Counted from the first letter of the stretch, positions 46,324 to 55,327 are shown. The stretch: 64,000 nt of DNA from Streptomyces sp. NBC_00370 (GCF_036084755.1 NZ_CP107968.1:8316001-8380000); one strand, 5' to 3'. The notes: generated by a model not told the origin, from the letters alone. Translations and numbers: made by a program.

Positions 46324-46560
46324 TGGGGGTTCGAATCCCTCTCCCCGCACCACGTGCGGGGGTGGCCCAAGCCTGGCAGAGGCGGCCCCGTCAAACTCAG
46401 ATTCTCGCTCCAGTCTCAGTATTCGCCGCCGAACACCGGATCGACCGAGCGTGGGCGAACATCGACGGATGGGGGTTCAAGTCCCCCCGGCGCCTCTCTC
46501 GTGGCGCTGTAGTTCAAAGGCAGAACACGTCGATCTCAATATGACCCGCGGTTCTTAAAC
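46324..46560 (+). ncRNA. tRNA-like segment array, apparently degenerate
   Basis: Three tRNA-like pieces follow one another. The first has a T-arm (GGGGGTTCGAATCCCTC) and an acceptor end with encoded CCA (46324-46352), but no matching 5' half. The second has a D-arm-like GTGGCCCAAGCCTGGC start and, about 100 nt later, the T-arm GGGGGTTCAAGTCCCCCC. The third has GTAGTTCAAAGGCAGAAC as a D-arm but a broken T-arm. None folds into a normal cloverleaf in my hands. They may be decayed tRNAs or an unusual tRNA-like cluster. Confidence 0.45.
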
Positions 46561-46591
46561 GCCGCCGGTGTGCGCAAATGGGTGGCAAGCT

Positions 46592-46624
46592 GGAGCCCGG
46601 GAGCTGGACATGCTCCCGGGCTCC
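46592..46624. terminator. Strong hairpin after the tRNA-like array
   Basis: A perfect 13-bp inverted repeat (GGAGCCCGGGAGC and its complement) with the 7-nt loop TGGACAT. It lies 32 nt after the tRNA-like array and would stop transcription through it. Confidence 0.85.
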
Positions 46625-46985
46625 GTCACATTCCGGCCTGCGGCCTGCGGCTTGTGCGGTAGAGCGAGGCTGGACCGGGTTTGCCGCAACCAGCACCGTG
46701 TCCTCGACCAGGTCTCGTGTCCGGCGATTCGCACACGCTGCCACGCCTCTCCGGCGTCGGTGAGAGACCGCCCTGTACGGCGTCGCCTCGGCACACCCCG
46801 TCAAGACCTCCCGTCTCCCGCGCCGACCACTCGGCAGCGACTGCGGCTGCCCCCGGGCTGCCTGCTGCTCCCGGCCTTCTCGGCGTCGGCCCCCAGTCCC
46901 CGGGGCGGAGACCGGGCTCGGCATCATGGAGTCCGCCCCTGGCCGGTAGTGTCGCCGGGCAGTCGAACGAGAGGTCAACTGTCCC

Positions 46986-47582
46986 GTGAACCTGGGTATT
47001 GTCGGGCAGGCCGTCGGCCTGTTCGCCGTCACCAACATCGACGACATCCTGGTCCTGTCCGTGTTCTTTGCCCAGGGCGCCGGAGACCACGGCTCCGACC
47101 GCCGGATCGTCATCGGCCAGTACCTCGGCTTCGCCGCCATCCTCGCCGTCGCTGTCGCCGCGGCTTTCGGTGCCACCTTCCTTCCCGGGCCGGCCATCCC
47201 CTACCTCGGTCTGCTGCCCCTCGCTCTCGGCTTGAAGGCGGCCTGGCAAGCGTGGAAGCACCGTCACGACGAGGACGACGAACAGGGGCCCACCGGGGGC
47301 GGACCGAAGGCGGTGGAAGTCGCCGCGGTGACCTTCGCCAACGGCGGCGACAACATCGGCGTCTACGTCCCTGTCTTCGCCACGGCCGGCGTCGGCGGCA
47401 TGAGCGTGTATGTGATCGTCTTCCTGATCCTGGTGGCCGTGTGGTGCTTCGCAGGCCGGTTCTTCGCCACCCGCCCCGTCATCGCCCAGGTACTCAGCCG
47501 GCGGGGCCACATCCTGCTGCCCCTGGTCCTGATCGGTATCGGCCTGCTCATCCTCATCGAGGGTGGCGCCTTCGGCCTCTAG
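46986..47582 (+). CDS. CadD-family cadmium resistance transporter
   Basis: 198 residues, membrane protein with about five or six hydrophobic segments. The family motifs TNIDDILVLSVFF near the N-terminus and TFANGGDNIGVYVPVF in the middle are clear; a charged His/Asp/Glu loop (HRHDEDDE) separates the two halves. CadD proteins export or sequester cadmium and other divalent cations. The start is a GTG; no metal-sensing regulator is adjacent. Confidence 0.88.
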   Translation: MNLGIVGQAVGLFAVTNIDDILVLSVFFAQGAGDHGSDRRIVIGQYLGFAAILAVAVAAAFGATFLPGPAIPYLGLLPLALGLKAAWQAWKHRHDEDDEQGPTGGGPKAVEVAAVTFANGGDNIGVYVPVFATAGVGGMSVYVIVFLILVAVWCFAGRFFATRPVIAQVLSRRGHILLPLVLIGIGLLILIEGGAFGL

Positions 47583-47765
47583 ACGACAGTAAAGTGCCGG
47601 GCCCCTCATGCAAGATCAAAGGCTCATTTACAGGCTTCCACGTAGTAGACGTGGGTCCAGTCGACATACCCGTACGCCCCCGAGCTTGCAACACCGGACA
47701 GGCTCCCGGCCGCACCCGCGAAGGAAGCGGATGAGCGCCGCCGCCGCGCCATCACTGCGCGCAGT

Positions 47766-47792
47766 CATAAGGACGCACCACGCGTCCTTATG
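47766..47792. repeat. 11-bp inverted repeat, hairpin
   Basis: CATAAGGACGC and its exact complement are separated by ACCAC. It lies 184 bp after the CadD gene and just before an IS remnant. It could be a terminator or a protein-binding palindrome. Confidence 0.7.
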
Positions 47793-47822
47793 GCAGCGAA
47801 TCTTGTTCATTTGGCAGGGTGC

Positions 47823-47975
47823 CCACCTACGCGGACCCGACGGCAGTTGATCGACGGCATACGCTTCCGGGTCCGTGCGGCATTCCGTGGCGTGACATGC
47901 CCAAGGAGTACGGGCCGTGGGGCCGGGCCCGCCGCAGTTCGACCCGGAGGGCTACAAGGCTCGGCGCTTCGGCGT
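47823..47975 (+). pseudogene. IS5-family transposase remnant with internal deletion
   Basis: RQLIDGIRFRVRAAFRGVTC-type N-terminal sequence (QLIDGIRFRVR, then PKEYGPW in another frame) is joined directly to PPQFDPEGYKAR, which belongs near the middle or end of these transposases. Most of the catalytic domain is deleted. Confidence 0.7.
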
Positions 47976-48439
47976 CAGGTCAGGCTGCGGCGTGCCACGG
48001 CGAGAAACTCCGCCTTGAACGGCTCCAGGCGCTCGGCCAGGCCCCCCTCGTCGCGCTCCTGCCAGACCGCTTGATTAAGGGCGCGGGCGTAGGCGGTCGT
48101 CGGTGAGTGAAGGCCAGGGGCACACAGCAACTCGATGCTCTTCTCGGCTATTCGAAGACCGTCCATCGCCGGCCTCGCCGTCACATACCAGTCATCACCG
48201 ACCCCCCACCGATGCGGCCGCGCGTGCGCCACGCCCTCGGCTTCCAGCGCGCACCGAATGAACTCCAGCACGGTCCTGATCTGTTCGGCACGCCGCTCTT
48301 CCGCACTTACCGCAGCCCGCCTTCGTTCTTCAGCTCGGTCAGCTGTCCGCTGCGTCGTGCGCTGGGTCAGATACGTCAACGCACCACCTACAGCCACTCC
48401 GACCATCGAAATCACGGGGGCCCACACGTCTCCTGGCAT
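47975..48439 (-). CDS. Hypothetical single-pass membrane protein, 154 aa
   Basis: 154 residues. Residues about 7-27 (APVISMVGVAVGGALTYL) form one membrane span, followed by an Arg/Glu-rich helix likely to be a coiled coil (TADRAEERRRAAVSAEER), then a soluble domain. I do not recognise a family; similar small anchored proteins are common in Streptomyces. Gene end touches the IS remnant, so the C-terminus could be slightly altered. Confidence 0.7.
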   Translation of the reverse strand: MPGDVWAPVISMVGVAVGGALTYLTQRTTQRTADRAEERRRAAVSAEERRAEQIRTVLEFIRCALEAEGVAHARPHRWGVGDDWYVTARPAMDGLRIAEKSIELLCAPGLHSPTTAYARALNQAVWQERDEGGLAERLEPFKAEFLAVARRSLT

Positions 48440-48647
48440 GGCCGACTACTACCAGTACCTGCCCATCGACCGCTGCCGATCTTGCGAGACAGGCATGTCT
48501 GCCTAGATATCGAGCCACCCCAAGACCCACTTCCGATACACGCCCCAGGTCCGACAGCAGGTTGAGGACGAAGTTCCGCACTCTTCAGCGGAGTTCGGCC
48601 CCCGGCGTGTGTGCTGGGACAGGATCATTCATCGTGGGGCCGGGAAA

Positions 48648-49949
48648 TCAGGATGCCTGGCGTCCAGCCGGTCCGATGCCTGGAACGCCGATCGACGCCG
48701 ACGCCGGCTCCGGTGCCTTGGCGGGAGCGAGGCGGCGGGGCAGCGTGCGGAAGGTGAGCAGTCCGGCGGCAAGGAGCAACGCGGCCTGCACGTTGAGCGC
48801 GCTCAGGGTGCCCATGACTCCGGTCAGCAGACCGGCGGCGAGCATGCCGAGGGCCTGGAGGCCGTCGGAGAGGCCGAGGACGCAGGCCATCACGCGTCCT
48901 CGCAGGGGGAGCGGCGACGACTGCTGGACGAGCGAGAGCCATGCGGCTGCCAGCCACACGGCGGGGACGCCGGCGGCGGCGAACAGTACGGCGTACACCG
49001 CGAATCCCAGGGAGGTCAGGGACAGGTTCCAGGTCACCGCGCTGACGGCGGCGAAGGTCAGCACGCCGACGGTCAGCAGTCGCGGAGCCGCCAGTTTCCT
49101 GGTCAGCAGGCCCACTGTCACGGTCCCCAGGAAGCCGCCCACGGCCTGCACGCCTCGCAGCAGGCCCGCCTGGGCGTCTCCGCCGCCGAGCAGGTCGGTG
49201 ACGAAGAGCAGGAAGAGGACGACGAACATCCCCTGGGCGACCGACAGCAGCGCCACGCAGATGAACGTGCCGCGCAGGGTCGGGACGTACCTGATCGTGC
49301 GGAGTGTCTCTCCCAGTCCTGCCCAGAACCCGGTGTTCTCCGCGGCCGTCGGTCGCGCTGTCGCCCTGCGTGGGATCGTCCATGCGAGTGCGGAGGCGAT
49401 GAGGAACGACGCCGCGGCGAAGGCCAGAACCGTGTGAAGTCCCGCCCAGCTCAGGAGCAGTCCGCCCAGCGGGCTGCCGACGAGCCTGCCGAGCGAGGCG
49501 TTGAGACTGATCGCGGCGTTGGCGCCGACCAGTTGCTCCGGGTCGACGAAGGTGGACAGTGCCACGTTCTTCACCGATTCGAAGGCCACGGTGAGTATCG
49601 CCTCCGACCCGGCGACGAGGTAGATCATCCACAGGTCGCCCGCGTCCCGGACCCACAGAAGGGGGGTCAGCATCGCCGCCTGGCCCATACCGACAGCGAC
49701 CAGGAAGCGGCGCTGTTCGAAGCGGTCGACGAGGGTGCCCGCCAGAGGAGCGACGACGAAGCTCGGCAGCAGGCCGAGCATCGCCACGACCGAGGTGACC
49801 AGGGGGGAGTGGGTCAGGGCCAGTACGTAGAGGGGGAGCGCCAATTGCAGGACCCACTTGCCGATCTCGGTCAGCAGGCCGGACACCCACAGGCGGGCGA
49901 AAGGGGCTTCGCGCAGAGGGTGGGATGCGCGCGCTCCCTTCACGGTCAC
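48648..49949 (-). CDS. MFS transporter (12-TM, putative drug efflux)
   Basis: 433 residues starting at the GTG that overlaps the ArsR-type gene stop as GTGA. About 12 hydrophobic segments; LAGTLVDRFEQRRFLVAVG is the loop 2-3 motif A and NAAISLNASLGRLVGSPLGG marks the middle of the N half. It resembles MdfA/enterobactin-exporter-like MFS permeases of Actinobacteria. With the upstream repressor it forms a two-gene operon, so it is probably an inducible exporter. Substrate unknown. Confidence 0.9.
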   Translation of the reverse strand: MTVKGARASHPLREAPFARLWVSGLLTEIGKWVLQLALPLYVLALTHSPLVTSVVAMLGLLPSFVVAPLAGTLVDRFEQRRFLVAVGMGQAAMLTPLLWVRDAGDLWMIYLVAGSEAILTVAFESVKNVALSTFVDPEQLVGANAAISLNASLGRLVGSPLGGLLLSWAGLHTVLAFAAASFLIASALAWTIPRRATARPTAAENTGFWAGLGETLRTIRYVPTLRGTFICVALLSVAQGMFVVLFLLFVTDLLGGGDAQAGLLRGVQAVGGFLGTVTVGLLTRKLAAPRLLTVGVLTFAAVSAVTWNLSLTSLGFAVYAVLFAAAGVPAVWLAAAWLSLVQQSSPLPLRGRVMACVLGLSDGLQALGMLAAGLLTGVMGTLSALNVQAALLLAAGLLTFRTLPRRLAPAKAPEPASASIGVPGIGPAGRQAS

Positions 49950-50533
49950 CCGGTTTGCCCCGTCGAGTCGAGGCGCGGCAGGAATCGCAGTCCCACGTAA
50001 CCCAGCTCCGCGTCCGGCGGCGGATCCTGCCGTACCGGCGCCAGGAAGGGCCGCAAGATCGAGACGATCTGCTCGGCCAGCTCCCCCATCTCCTCCGGAG
50101 TGGCCCGCAGGACCAGGCTGTCCAGTCGTGCGGCGGTGAGCCATCGGGGGTCGAGGGTTTCCCGGTGATCGAGGAAACGCTGGGTCAGCCGGGCCTCCTC
50201 CGCGAGGCCGCCGGCGATCAGCGCGTCCTGCTCGGCCATGACGACCGGGTCGACGCTGATCGCGCCGAAGTCCAGGCCGACCTGCGCCGCCCGCCAGGGG
50301 CGCTCGCGCTGGTCGGTCGCCTCGGCCGGCTCGACCAAGCCGTACTCGGCGAGATGGCGCAGGTGCCAGCTGACGTTGGAGGCCGTGGACCCGACCTCTG
50401 CCGCACACTCACTGGCCGTCCGTGGTCCGACCGCCATGAGGTACTGCAGCACGGCCAGCCGCAAGGGGTGCGCCAACGCGCGCAGCTGCCGCGAATCGCT
50501 GAGACGCCTGCGGGGAGGCGGACTTCCAGGCAT
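49946..50533 (-). CDS. ArsR-type winged-helix regulator
   Basis: 195 residues. The HTH is near the N-terminus: ALAHPLRLAVLQYLMAVGPR, then TASECAAEVGSTASNVSWHL and RHLAEYGLVE, the classic ArsR/HTH_20 order. No ArsR metal-binding Cys motif is present, so the ligand is more likely organic. It overlaps the MFS gene and probably represses the operon and itself through the palindromes upstream of its start. Confidence 0.88.
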   Translation of the reverse strand: MPGSPPPRRRLSDSRQLRALAHPLRLAVLQYLMAVGPRTASECAAEVGSTASNVSWHLRHLAEYGLVEPAEATDQRERPWRAAQVGLDFGAISVDPVVMAEQDALIAGGLAEEARLTQRFLDHRETLDPRWLTAARLDSLVLRATPEEMGELAEQIVSILRPFLAPVRQDPPPDAELGYVGLRFLPRLDSTGQTG

Positions 50534-50535
50534 GT

Positions 50536-50554
50536 GAAAGGATCCTTTCGAAAG
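50536..50554. promoter_or_regulatory. Overlapping palindromes, operator of the ArsR-MFS operon
   Basis: GAAAGGATCCTTTC (50536-50549) and CTTTCGAAAG (50545-50554) are perfect palindromes that overlap. They lie between the predicted transcription start and the ATG, at the place of a repressor roadblock; GAAAGGA also serves as ribosome site. Confidence 0.65.
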
Positions 50555-50563
50555 AGTCGCTTC

Positions 50564-50592
50564 ATTATGGTCGCGATCTGTTCATCAGTCCA
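50564..50592 (-). promoter_or_regulatory. Predicted promoter of the ArsR-MFS operon
   Basis: On the minus strand TGGACT (50592-50587) is separated by 17 nt from CATAAT (50569-50564). Both are close to the sigma-70 consensus, and the palindromes follow directly. Confidence 0.6.
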
Positions 50593-51257
50593 GAGGGGAC
50601 GAAACGCCCGCCTCTGTCGTGGTTCGGAGCCGACCCTCGCTTCTGTCGATCCATATGCCGCGCATGATGGAGCCCTGATGCAGACGTACCGGCCGGAAGC
50701 GGCGGTATCTGCGCGGGCACCTCACTGGTGGTCACTTATGACTAGAGGAACCGCGGCCCTCGCCGGCTGGCCAACTCGAACGGCTTTTCGATCATCTTCG
50801 CCGTCGGCGGATCCCGTCAGGGCCGGGAGATGACCCCTGACATCCGGTGGCCTGGCTTGCGGGCAGCGTGCAGTCCCGGCCGCCCCTGATGCCCGCCGCT
50901 GCGGTGACACTGCCGATACCTACGCCGATGAGGGTTGGTCCTACCTGGCCACCTCATAGACATCGCCGCCCGACGCGTGGCGGGTTGGATGCCAGGGCGT
51001 TGCGCGGCGTGGCGTCCGTGAACCTCTCTGCGCTAGTGGCGCACACCGCGGGGTGCGCCAGCGCCGTCCCGACGGAGGTGCGGAGTTCGTCGGCAACGGC
51101 CCGCCAGGAAACGCTCCCGATCCGCTGAACTGCGGCGGACCGTCACCGGCCCGGGCGCGGCGACCGCCGTCCGTTCGCCGCCGACCGTAGCCTGGTCCAG
51201 GCGCCGGTGGACGGATACGCGGACGCGTCCACCGGGCCGGCTACCGGCAGGACTTCC
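50593..51257. other. Gene-free region of about 660 bp
   Basis: No gene with normal codon bias. A hairpin with 8-bp arms (TGGCGCAC, 51037-51044, with 51053-51060) may be a terminator or part of the photolyase leader. Promoters for the photolyase gene were not recognised. Confidence 0.4.
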
Positions 51258-52769
51258 ATGGCACCCCGTACGCACTGGCTCTTCGGCGACCAGCTCGGTC
51301 CGCACTTCCTGGACCCGCGGCACGACGGGCCCGACCGTGACGCCCCGGTGGTGATGATCGAGGCGCGTTCCGTGCTGCGCCGGCGGCGCTTCCACCGGGC
51401 GAAGGCGCATCTGGTGCTGTCCGCGATGCGGCACCGTGCGGCCGAACTGGGGGACAGGGTCCGGTACGTTCGCGCGGAGACGTATACGCAGGGACTGGCC
51501 GAGGTGCCGGGCCGTGGCAGGGACCGGCTGACGGTCTGTCATCCGACCTCACGTGCCGCGCTGGCCCTGGTCACCTCCCTGGAGCGGGTGCAGGTGCTGC
51601 CCGCGAAGGGCTTTCTGGTGCCGCACGCCGACTTCGCGCGATGGGCGGAAGGGCACGCCGGCGGACTGCGGATGGAGGGTTTCTACCGGTGGGTCCGCAC
51701 GCAACACGACCTGCTGATGGACGCCGGCGAGCCCGCGGGCGGCCGGTGGAACCTCGACCACGACAACCGCGAGCCCCCACCGCGCGGAGCCGCAGCCCTG
51801 GACGTGGCGCGGCCGTGGAGCCCGGAGGAGGACGAGATCGACGCGGAGGTCCGCCGCGACCTCGACCGCTGGGAGAGCGACGGCGACGTCTCCTTCGTCG
51901 GCCGTGACGGACCACGGCGTTTCCCGGTCACCCGGCGCGAGGCGCTGGCCGCGCTGCGGCACTTCACCGGCCACCGGCTGCGCGACTTCGGCCGTTACGA
52001 GGACGCCATGCTCGCCGCCGACCCCGTGATGAGCCACAGCCTGCTGTCGAGTTCGCTCAATCTGGGGCTGCTCGATCCTGCCGAGTGTGTGGAGCGTGCC
52101 GAGAGCGCCTGGCGCGCCGGTGACGCGCCGCTCAACAGCGTCGAGGGCTTCGTCCGGCAGATCGCCGGCTGGCGCGAGTATGTCTGGCAGTTGTACTGGC
52201 ACTTCGGTGAGGAGTACCGGGGTCGCAACGCGCTGGGACACCGCGAGCCGCTGCCCGGCTGGTTCCTCGATCTGGACGCCGACGCGGTCACGGCGAACTG
52301 CCTGTCCACGGTGCTGGCCCAGGTGCGCGACACCGGTTGGACCCACCACATCCCGCGCCTGATGGTGCTCGGCAGCCGCGCGCTCCAGGACGGCTGGGAC
52401 CCGGCGGCAGTCACCGACTGGTTCCACCGCTGCTTCGTGGACGGCTACGACTGGGTGATGCTGCCCAATGTCGTGGGCATGTCGCAGTACGCCGACGGCG
52501 GCATGATGACCACCAAGCCGTACACGTCCGGCGGCGCGTACATTCACCGGATGAGCGATCTGTGCGGCCCCTGCGCGTACAGGCCCACCGATCGCGTCGG
52601 CGAGCGCGCCTGCCCGTACAGCACCGGCTACTGGGCCTTCCTGCACCGCCATCGGGCGGAACTGGCCGGCAACCACCGGATGGCCCGAGCCGTCCAGGGC
52701 CTGGACCGGCTGAAGGACCTGCCCGAACTCCTGAAGCAGGCAGACGCACGCGGCGGACAGGCGCCGTGA
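51258..52769 (+). CDS. Prokaryotic (6-4)-type photolyase, FeS-containing cryptochrome/photolyase family
   Basis: 503 residues starting MAPRTHWLFGDQLGPHFLD, the typical N-terminus of photolyase-related PhrB/CryB proteins, which are about 510 long. ASLNLGLLDP-type and VEGFVRQIAGWREYVW segments form the FAD domain. Four Cys that could hold the [4Fe-4S] cluster are visible: ANCLS, then DLCGPCAYR and ERACPYS. These enzymes repair (6-4) photoproducts with light. The ATG has AGGA 6 nt upstream. It is followed by a spore photoproduct lyase-like gene, giving a UV-repair pair. Confidence 0.92.
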   Translation: MAPRTHWLFGDQLGPHFLDPRHDGPDRDAPVVMIEARSVLRRRRFHRAKAHLVLSAMRHRAAELGDRVRYVRAETYTQGLAEVPGRGRDRLTVCHPTSRAALALVTSLERVQVLPAKGFLVPHADFARWAEGHAGGLRMEGFYRWVRTQHDLLMDAGEPAGGRWNLDHDNREPPPRGAAALDVARPWSPEEDEIDAEVRRDLDRWESDGDVSFVGRDGPRRFPVTRREALAALRHFTGHRLRDFGRYEDAMLAADPVMSHSLLSSSLNLGLLDPAECVERAESAWRAGDAPLNSVEGFVRQIAGWREYVWQLYWHFGEEYRGRNALGHREPLPGWFLDLDADAVTANCLSTVLAQVRDTGWTHHIPRLMVLGSRALQDGWDPAAVTDWFHRCFVDGYDWVMLPNVVGMSQYADGGMMTTKPYTSGGAYIHRMSDLCGPCAYRPTDRVGERACPYSTGYWAFLHRHRAELAGNHRMARAVQGLDRLKDLPELLKQADARGGQAP

Positions 52770-52839
52770 ACCACGCGAAGGCACCTGTCGGCCGGGGACG
52801 GGACTGTCCGCGTGGGCGCGCCATCCCTCGTACGGCACG

Positions 52840-52881
52840 TCCTGGCACGGGACAGGGACCTCCTGGCACGGGACAGGGACC
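52840..52881. repeat. Two perfect 21-bp direct repeats before the radical SAM gene
   Basis: The unit TCCTGGCACGGGACAGGGAC plus C occurs twice head to tail, 25 bp before the start codon. It may be a regulatory site duplicated in the leader, or recent slippage. Confidence 0.85.
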
Positions 52882-52905
52882 ACTCGACCGATCTTGGGAG
52901 TCCGC

Positions 52906-54072
52906 ATGACGCCCCGCCCCGACGAGCCGCCGCAGCCGGACGCGCTCTTCGGCCCGGACGATCTCGTACTGCCGACCACCCATCGCCGCCCGGAACCCCC
53001 TGCCGTCCCGGCCGCCCGCGCGCTGCTGGACATCCGCGAGATCCACGCGGAGCCGCAGGCCATGGCCTCCGACCGGGGCAGCGAGATCCTGGCCCGCTTC
53101 CCGCAGGCCCGTGTCGTCGAGGTCGCCTCGCACTGGCGCATCCCTCACCTGCACGGCAACGAAGGCAACATCAGCCGCTGGGTCCGGGTCAAGACCGAGG
53201 TGCTGGTGCTCGGAGTGCGCAAAACGTTCACCATCCGTCCCAACGGCCGCTCCGCCGACTGGATCGCCCCCGGTCTGTCCAACGGCTGCACGATGGCCTG
53301 CGCCTACTGCTACGTACCCCGGCGCAAGGGCTACGCGAACCCGATCACCGTCTTCACCAACCCCCGCGACGTCGTCGCCCACCTCGGTCGTCACATCGCC
53401 CGCCAGGGCCACAAACGGGAACCGAACCAGTGCGATCCGCACGCCTGGGTCTACGACATCGGCGAGAACGGCGACTGCTCCGCCGATGCGCTCATCAGCG
53501 ACAACACTCTCGACCTCGTCGCCGCCTTCCGCCACTGGCCCACAGCCAAGGCGTCCTTCGCGACCAAGTACGTCAACCCGGCACTGCTCGCGTACGACCC
53601 GCAGGGGCGTACCCGGGTGCGGCTGTCGGTGATGCCCCCGGTCGATTCCCGCCTGCTGGACATCCGCACCACCCCGGTGCCCGAGCGCATCGCCACAGCG
53701 GGCGACCTCCTCGAAGCGGGCTACGAAGTGCACTTCAACCTCTCACCCGTCGTCCTGCGCCCCGGATGGGAGAGCGCCTGGGCCGAGCTGCTCCGGCAGA
53801 TGGACGACGTACTGCCGCAGGCCGTCAAGGCCCAGGCGGCGGCCGAGGTGATCATGCTGACCCACAACGAGGACCTGCACGAGGTCAACCTGGGATGGCA
53901 CCCACGCGCCGAGGACGTCCTGTGGCAGCCGCCCGTCCAGGAACCCAAGCGCTCGCAGAACGGCGACACCAACCTGCGCTATCGCGGCCCGGTCAAGCAC
54001 GCCGCAGTGACCCGACTCGGCGAACTCATCGCCGCACACGCGCCCTGGCTCCGCATCCGCTACGCCTTCTAG
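52906..54072 (+). CDS. Spore photoproduct lyase-like radical SAM protein
   Basis: 388 residues. GLSNGCTMACAYCYVPRR contains the CxxxCxxC cluster motif; upstream KTFTIRPNGRSADWIAPG and downstream FNLSPVVLRPGWE fit the SPL family. Spore photoproduct lyase repairs a thymine dimer using S-adenosylmethionine, mostly in endospore formers; actinobacterial relatives are less well understood. The ATG at 52906 is 5 nt after GGGAG. Its neighbour is a photolyase, supporting a UV-damage role. Whether it has true SPL activity is open. Confidence 0.87.
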   Translation: MTPRPDEPPQPDALFGPDDLVLPTTHRRPEPPAVPAARALLDIREIHAEPQAMASDRGSEILARFPQARVVEVASHWRIPHLHGNEGNISRWVRVKTEVLVLGVRKTFTIRPNGRSADWIAPGLSNGCTMACAYCYVPRRKGYANPITVFTNPRDVVAHLGRHIARQGHKREPNQCDPHAWVYDIGENGDCSADALISDNTLDLVAAFRHWPTAKASFATKYVNPALLAYDPQGRTRVRLSVMPPVDSRLLDIRTTPVPERIATAGDLLEAGYEVHFNLSPVVLRPGWESAWAELLRQMDDVLPQAVKAQAAAEVIMLTHNEDLHEVNLGWHPRAEDVLWQPPVQEPKRSQNGDTNLRYRGPVKHAAVTRLGELIAAHAPWLRIRYAF

Positions 54073-54122
54073 TCTGCCGAGTCAGGCCGGTGATCTGTGC
54101 GAAGGGACTTTAGTCTTGATTC

Positions 54123-54443
54123 ATGATCACATGCGTCGTGCGATACGTCATCGACCCGAAGAAGATCGCGTCTTTCGAGCAGTTCGGTCGCCGCTGGATG
54201 GAACTGGTGCAGGCGCACGGTGGTACGCACCACGGCTACTTCCTACCCGCGGAGGGGGCGAGCGACGAGGCTCTGGCCCTGTTCAGCTTTCCCAGTCTCG
54301 CTGTCTACGAGGAGTACCGACAACTGTTTGGCCAGGACCCTGAGTTCATCGAGGCGGACCGCATTCGCGACGACAGCGGATGTGTAGTGCGCTATGACCG
54401 CACCTTCATGCGTCCGTTGCTTCCCGACGACCCTGCCCGATGA
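54123..54443 (+). CDS. NIPSNAP-family protein
   Basis: 106 residues with the ferredoxin-like NIPSNAP pattern: CVVRYVIDPKKIASFEQFGR, HGGTHHGYFLP and LALFSFPSLAVYEEYRQLF. The family binds small molecules, but its role in bacteria is unclear. It lies downstream of the radical SAM gene on the same strand and may share its transcript. Confidence 0.87.
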   Translation: MITCVVRYVIDPKKIASFEQFGRRWMELVQAHGGTHHGYFLPAEGASDEALALFSFPSLAVYEEYRQLFGQDPEFIEADRIRDDSGCVVRYDRTFMRPLLPDDPAR

Positions 54444-54494
54444 ACGGGGTGTAGTCGACGCCGCGGGCTGCGGCTGCGCTGCCAGCCTGATCGG

Positions 54495-55076
54495 CTACCG
54501 AAGATTCTCCCCGTGCGCGGGCTGCGGGGTGCTGCGGAGCCGCTCCTGCAGCGCTTCCAGCAAACCGGGCAGATCGGGGGCAACGGCGAGGTCGTCCAGC
54601 GTGGATGGAGGGAGGAAGCCAGAGTCGGCGATGTCGCGCAGGGCGCTGAGCAGCGGCGTCCAGAAGCCTCCGGCGTCAAGGAAGCCGATGGGCTTGGTGT
54701 GGAATCCGAGCTGCCGCCAGGACCACACCTCGAAGATCTCCTCCAGGGTGCCGAGACCGCCGGGCAGGGCGACGAAGGCGTCGGCATGCTCGGCCATGAG
54801 CGCCTTGCGCTCATGCATCGAGTCGCACATGAGCAGCTCCGTCACGCCTTCGTGCGCCCACTCCCGTTCGATCATGCTGCGCGGCATGACACCGATGACT
54901 TCGCCACCCGCCTTGAGCGCGCTGTCCGCCACCACGCCCATCAGGCCCCGGCGGCCACCGCCGTAGACGATGCCGATGCCTTGACGGGCCAGCTCTGTGC
55001 CAACGCCGGCGGCCAGCGCGGCGTGCGCCGGGTCGTGTCCGTTGGACGAGGCGAGAAAGACGGCGAGACGACGCAT
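54495..55076 (-). CDS. LOG-family protein (cytokinin nucleoside monophosphate phosphoribohydrolase type)
   Basis: 193 residues. The LOG motifs are complete: VYGGGRRGLMGVVADSAL, then CDSMHERKALM, and LPGGLGTLEEIFEVWSWRQLG (the PGGxGTxxE motif). Homologues cleave nucleoside 5'-monophosphates to base and ribose-5-phosphate. These proteins were once annotated as lysine decarboxylases. It converges with the NIPSNAP gene and is monocistronic. Confidence 0.93.
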   Translation of the reverse strand: MRRLAVFLASSNGHDPAHAALAAGVGTELARQGIGIVYGGGRRGLMGVVADSALKAGGEVIGVMPRSMIEREWAHEGVTELLMCDSMHERKALMAEHADAFVALPGGLGTLEEIFEVWSWRQLGFHTKPIGFLDAGGFWTPLLSALRDIADSGFLPPSTLDDLAVAPDLPGLLEALQERLRSTPQPAHGENLR

Positions 55077-55327
55077 GAGAACTCCGGAATCGGATGTGGC
55101 AGGCCCTTCGGTCTATCACGGGCTCTGCGGCGCTGACCAAGGCTTTTTCTGCGAGGAAGAGTCCCAGCGGGACACCAGTGTCCCGCGAAGGACAACGGGC
55201 GGAAATCCTCACCTCCGGCACCTGCACCGCACTCCGCGGAACACAGCGAACGGATCGGGCCTGACGTAACCCGGTTCTCCGCCTGGGTCTTCGGCGGCGG
55301 ACCGACCCTGGGCGATGTCACACCACG

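Noticed and set aside
44923..46353. 476-codon minus-strand frame over the DUF7873-like gene
   Set aside because: Only its last part shows transposase motifs; the rest is antisense to a better coding frame.
46626..47609. Minus-strand frame opposite CadD
   Set aside because: CadD motifs are unambiguous on the plus strand; the opposite frame is low-complexity.
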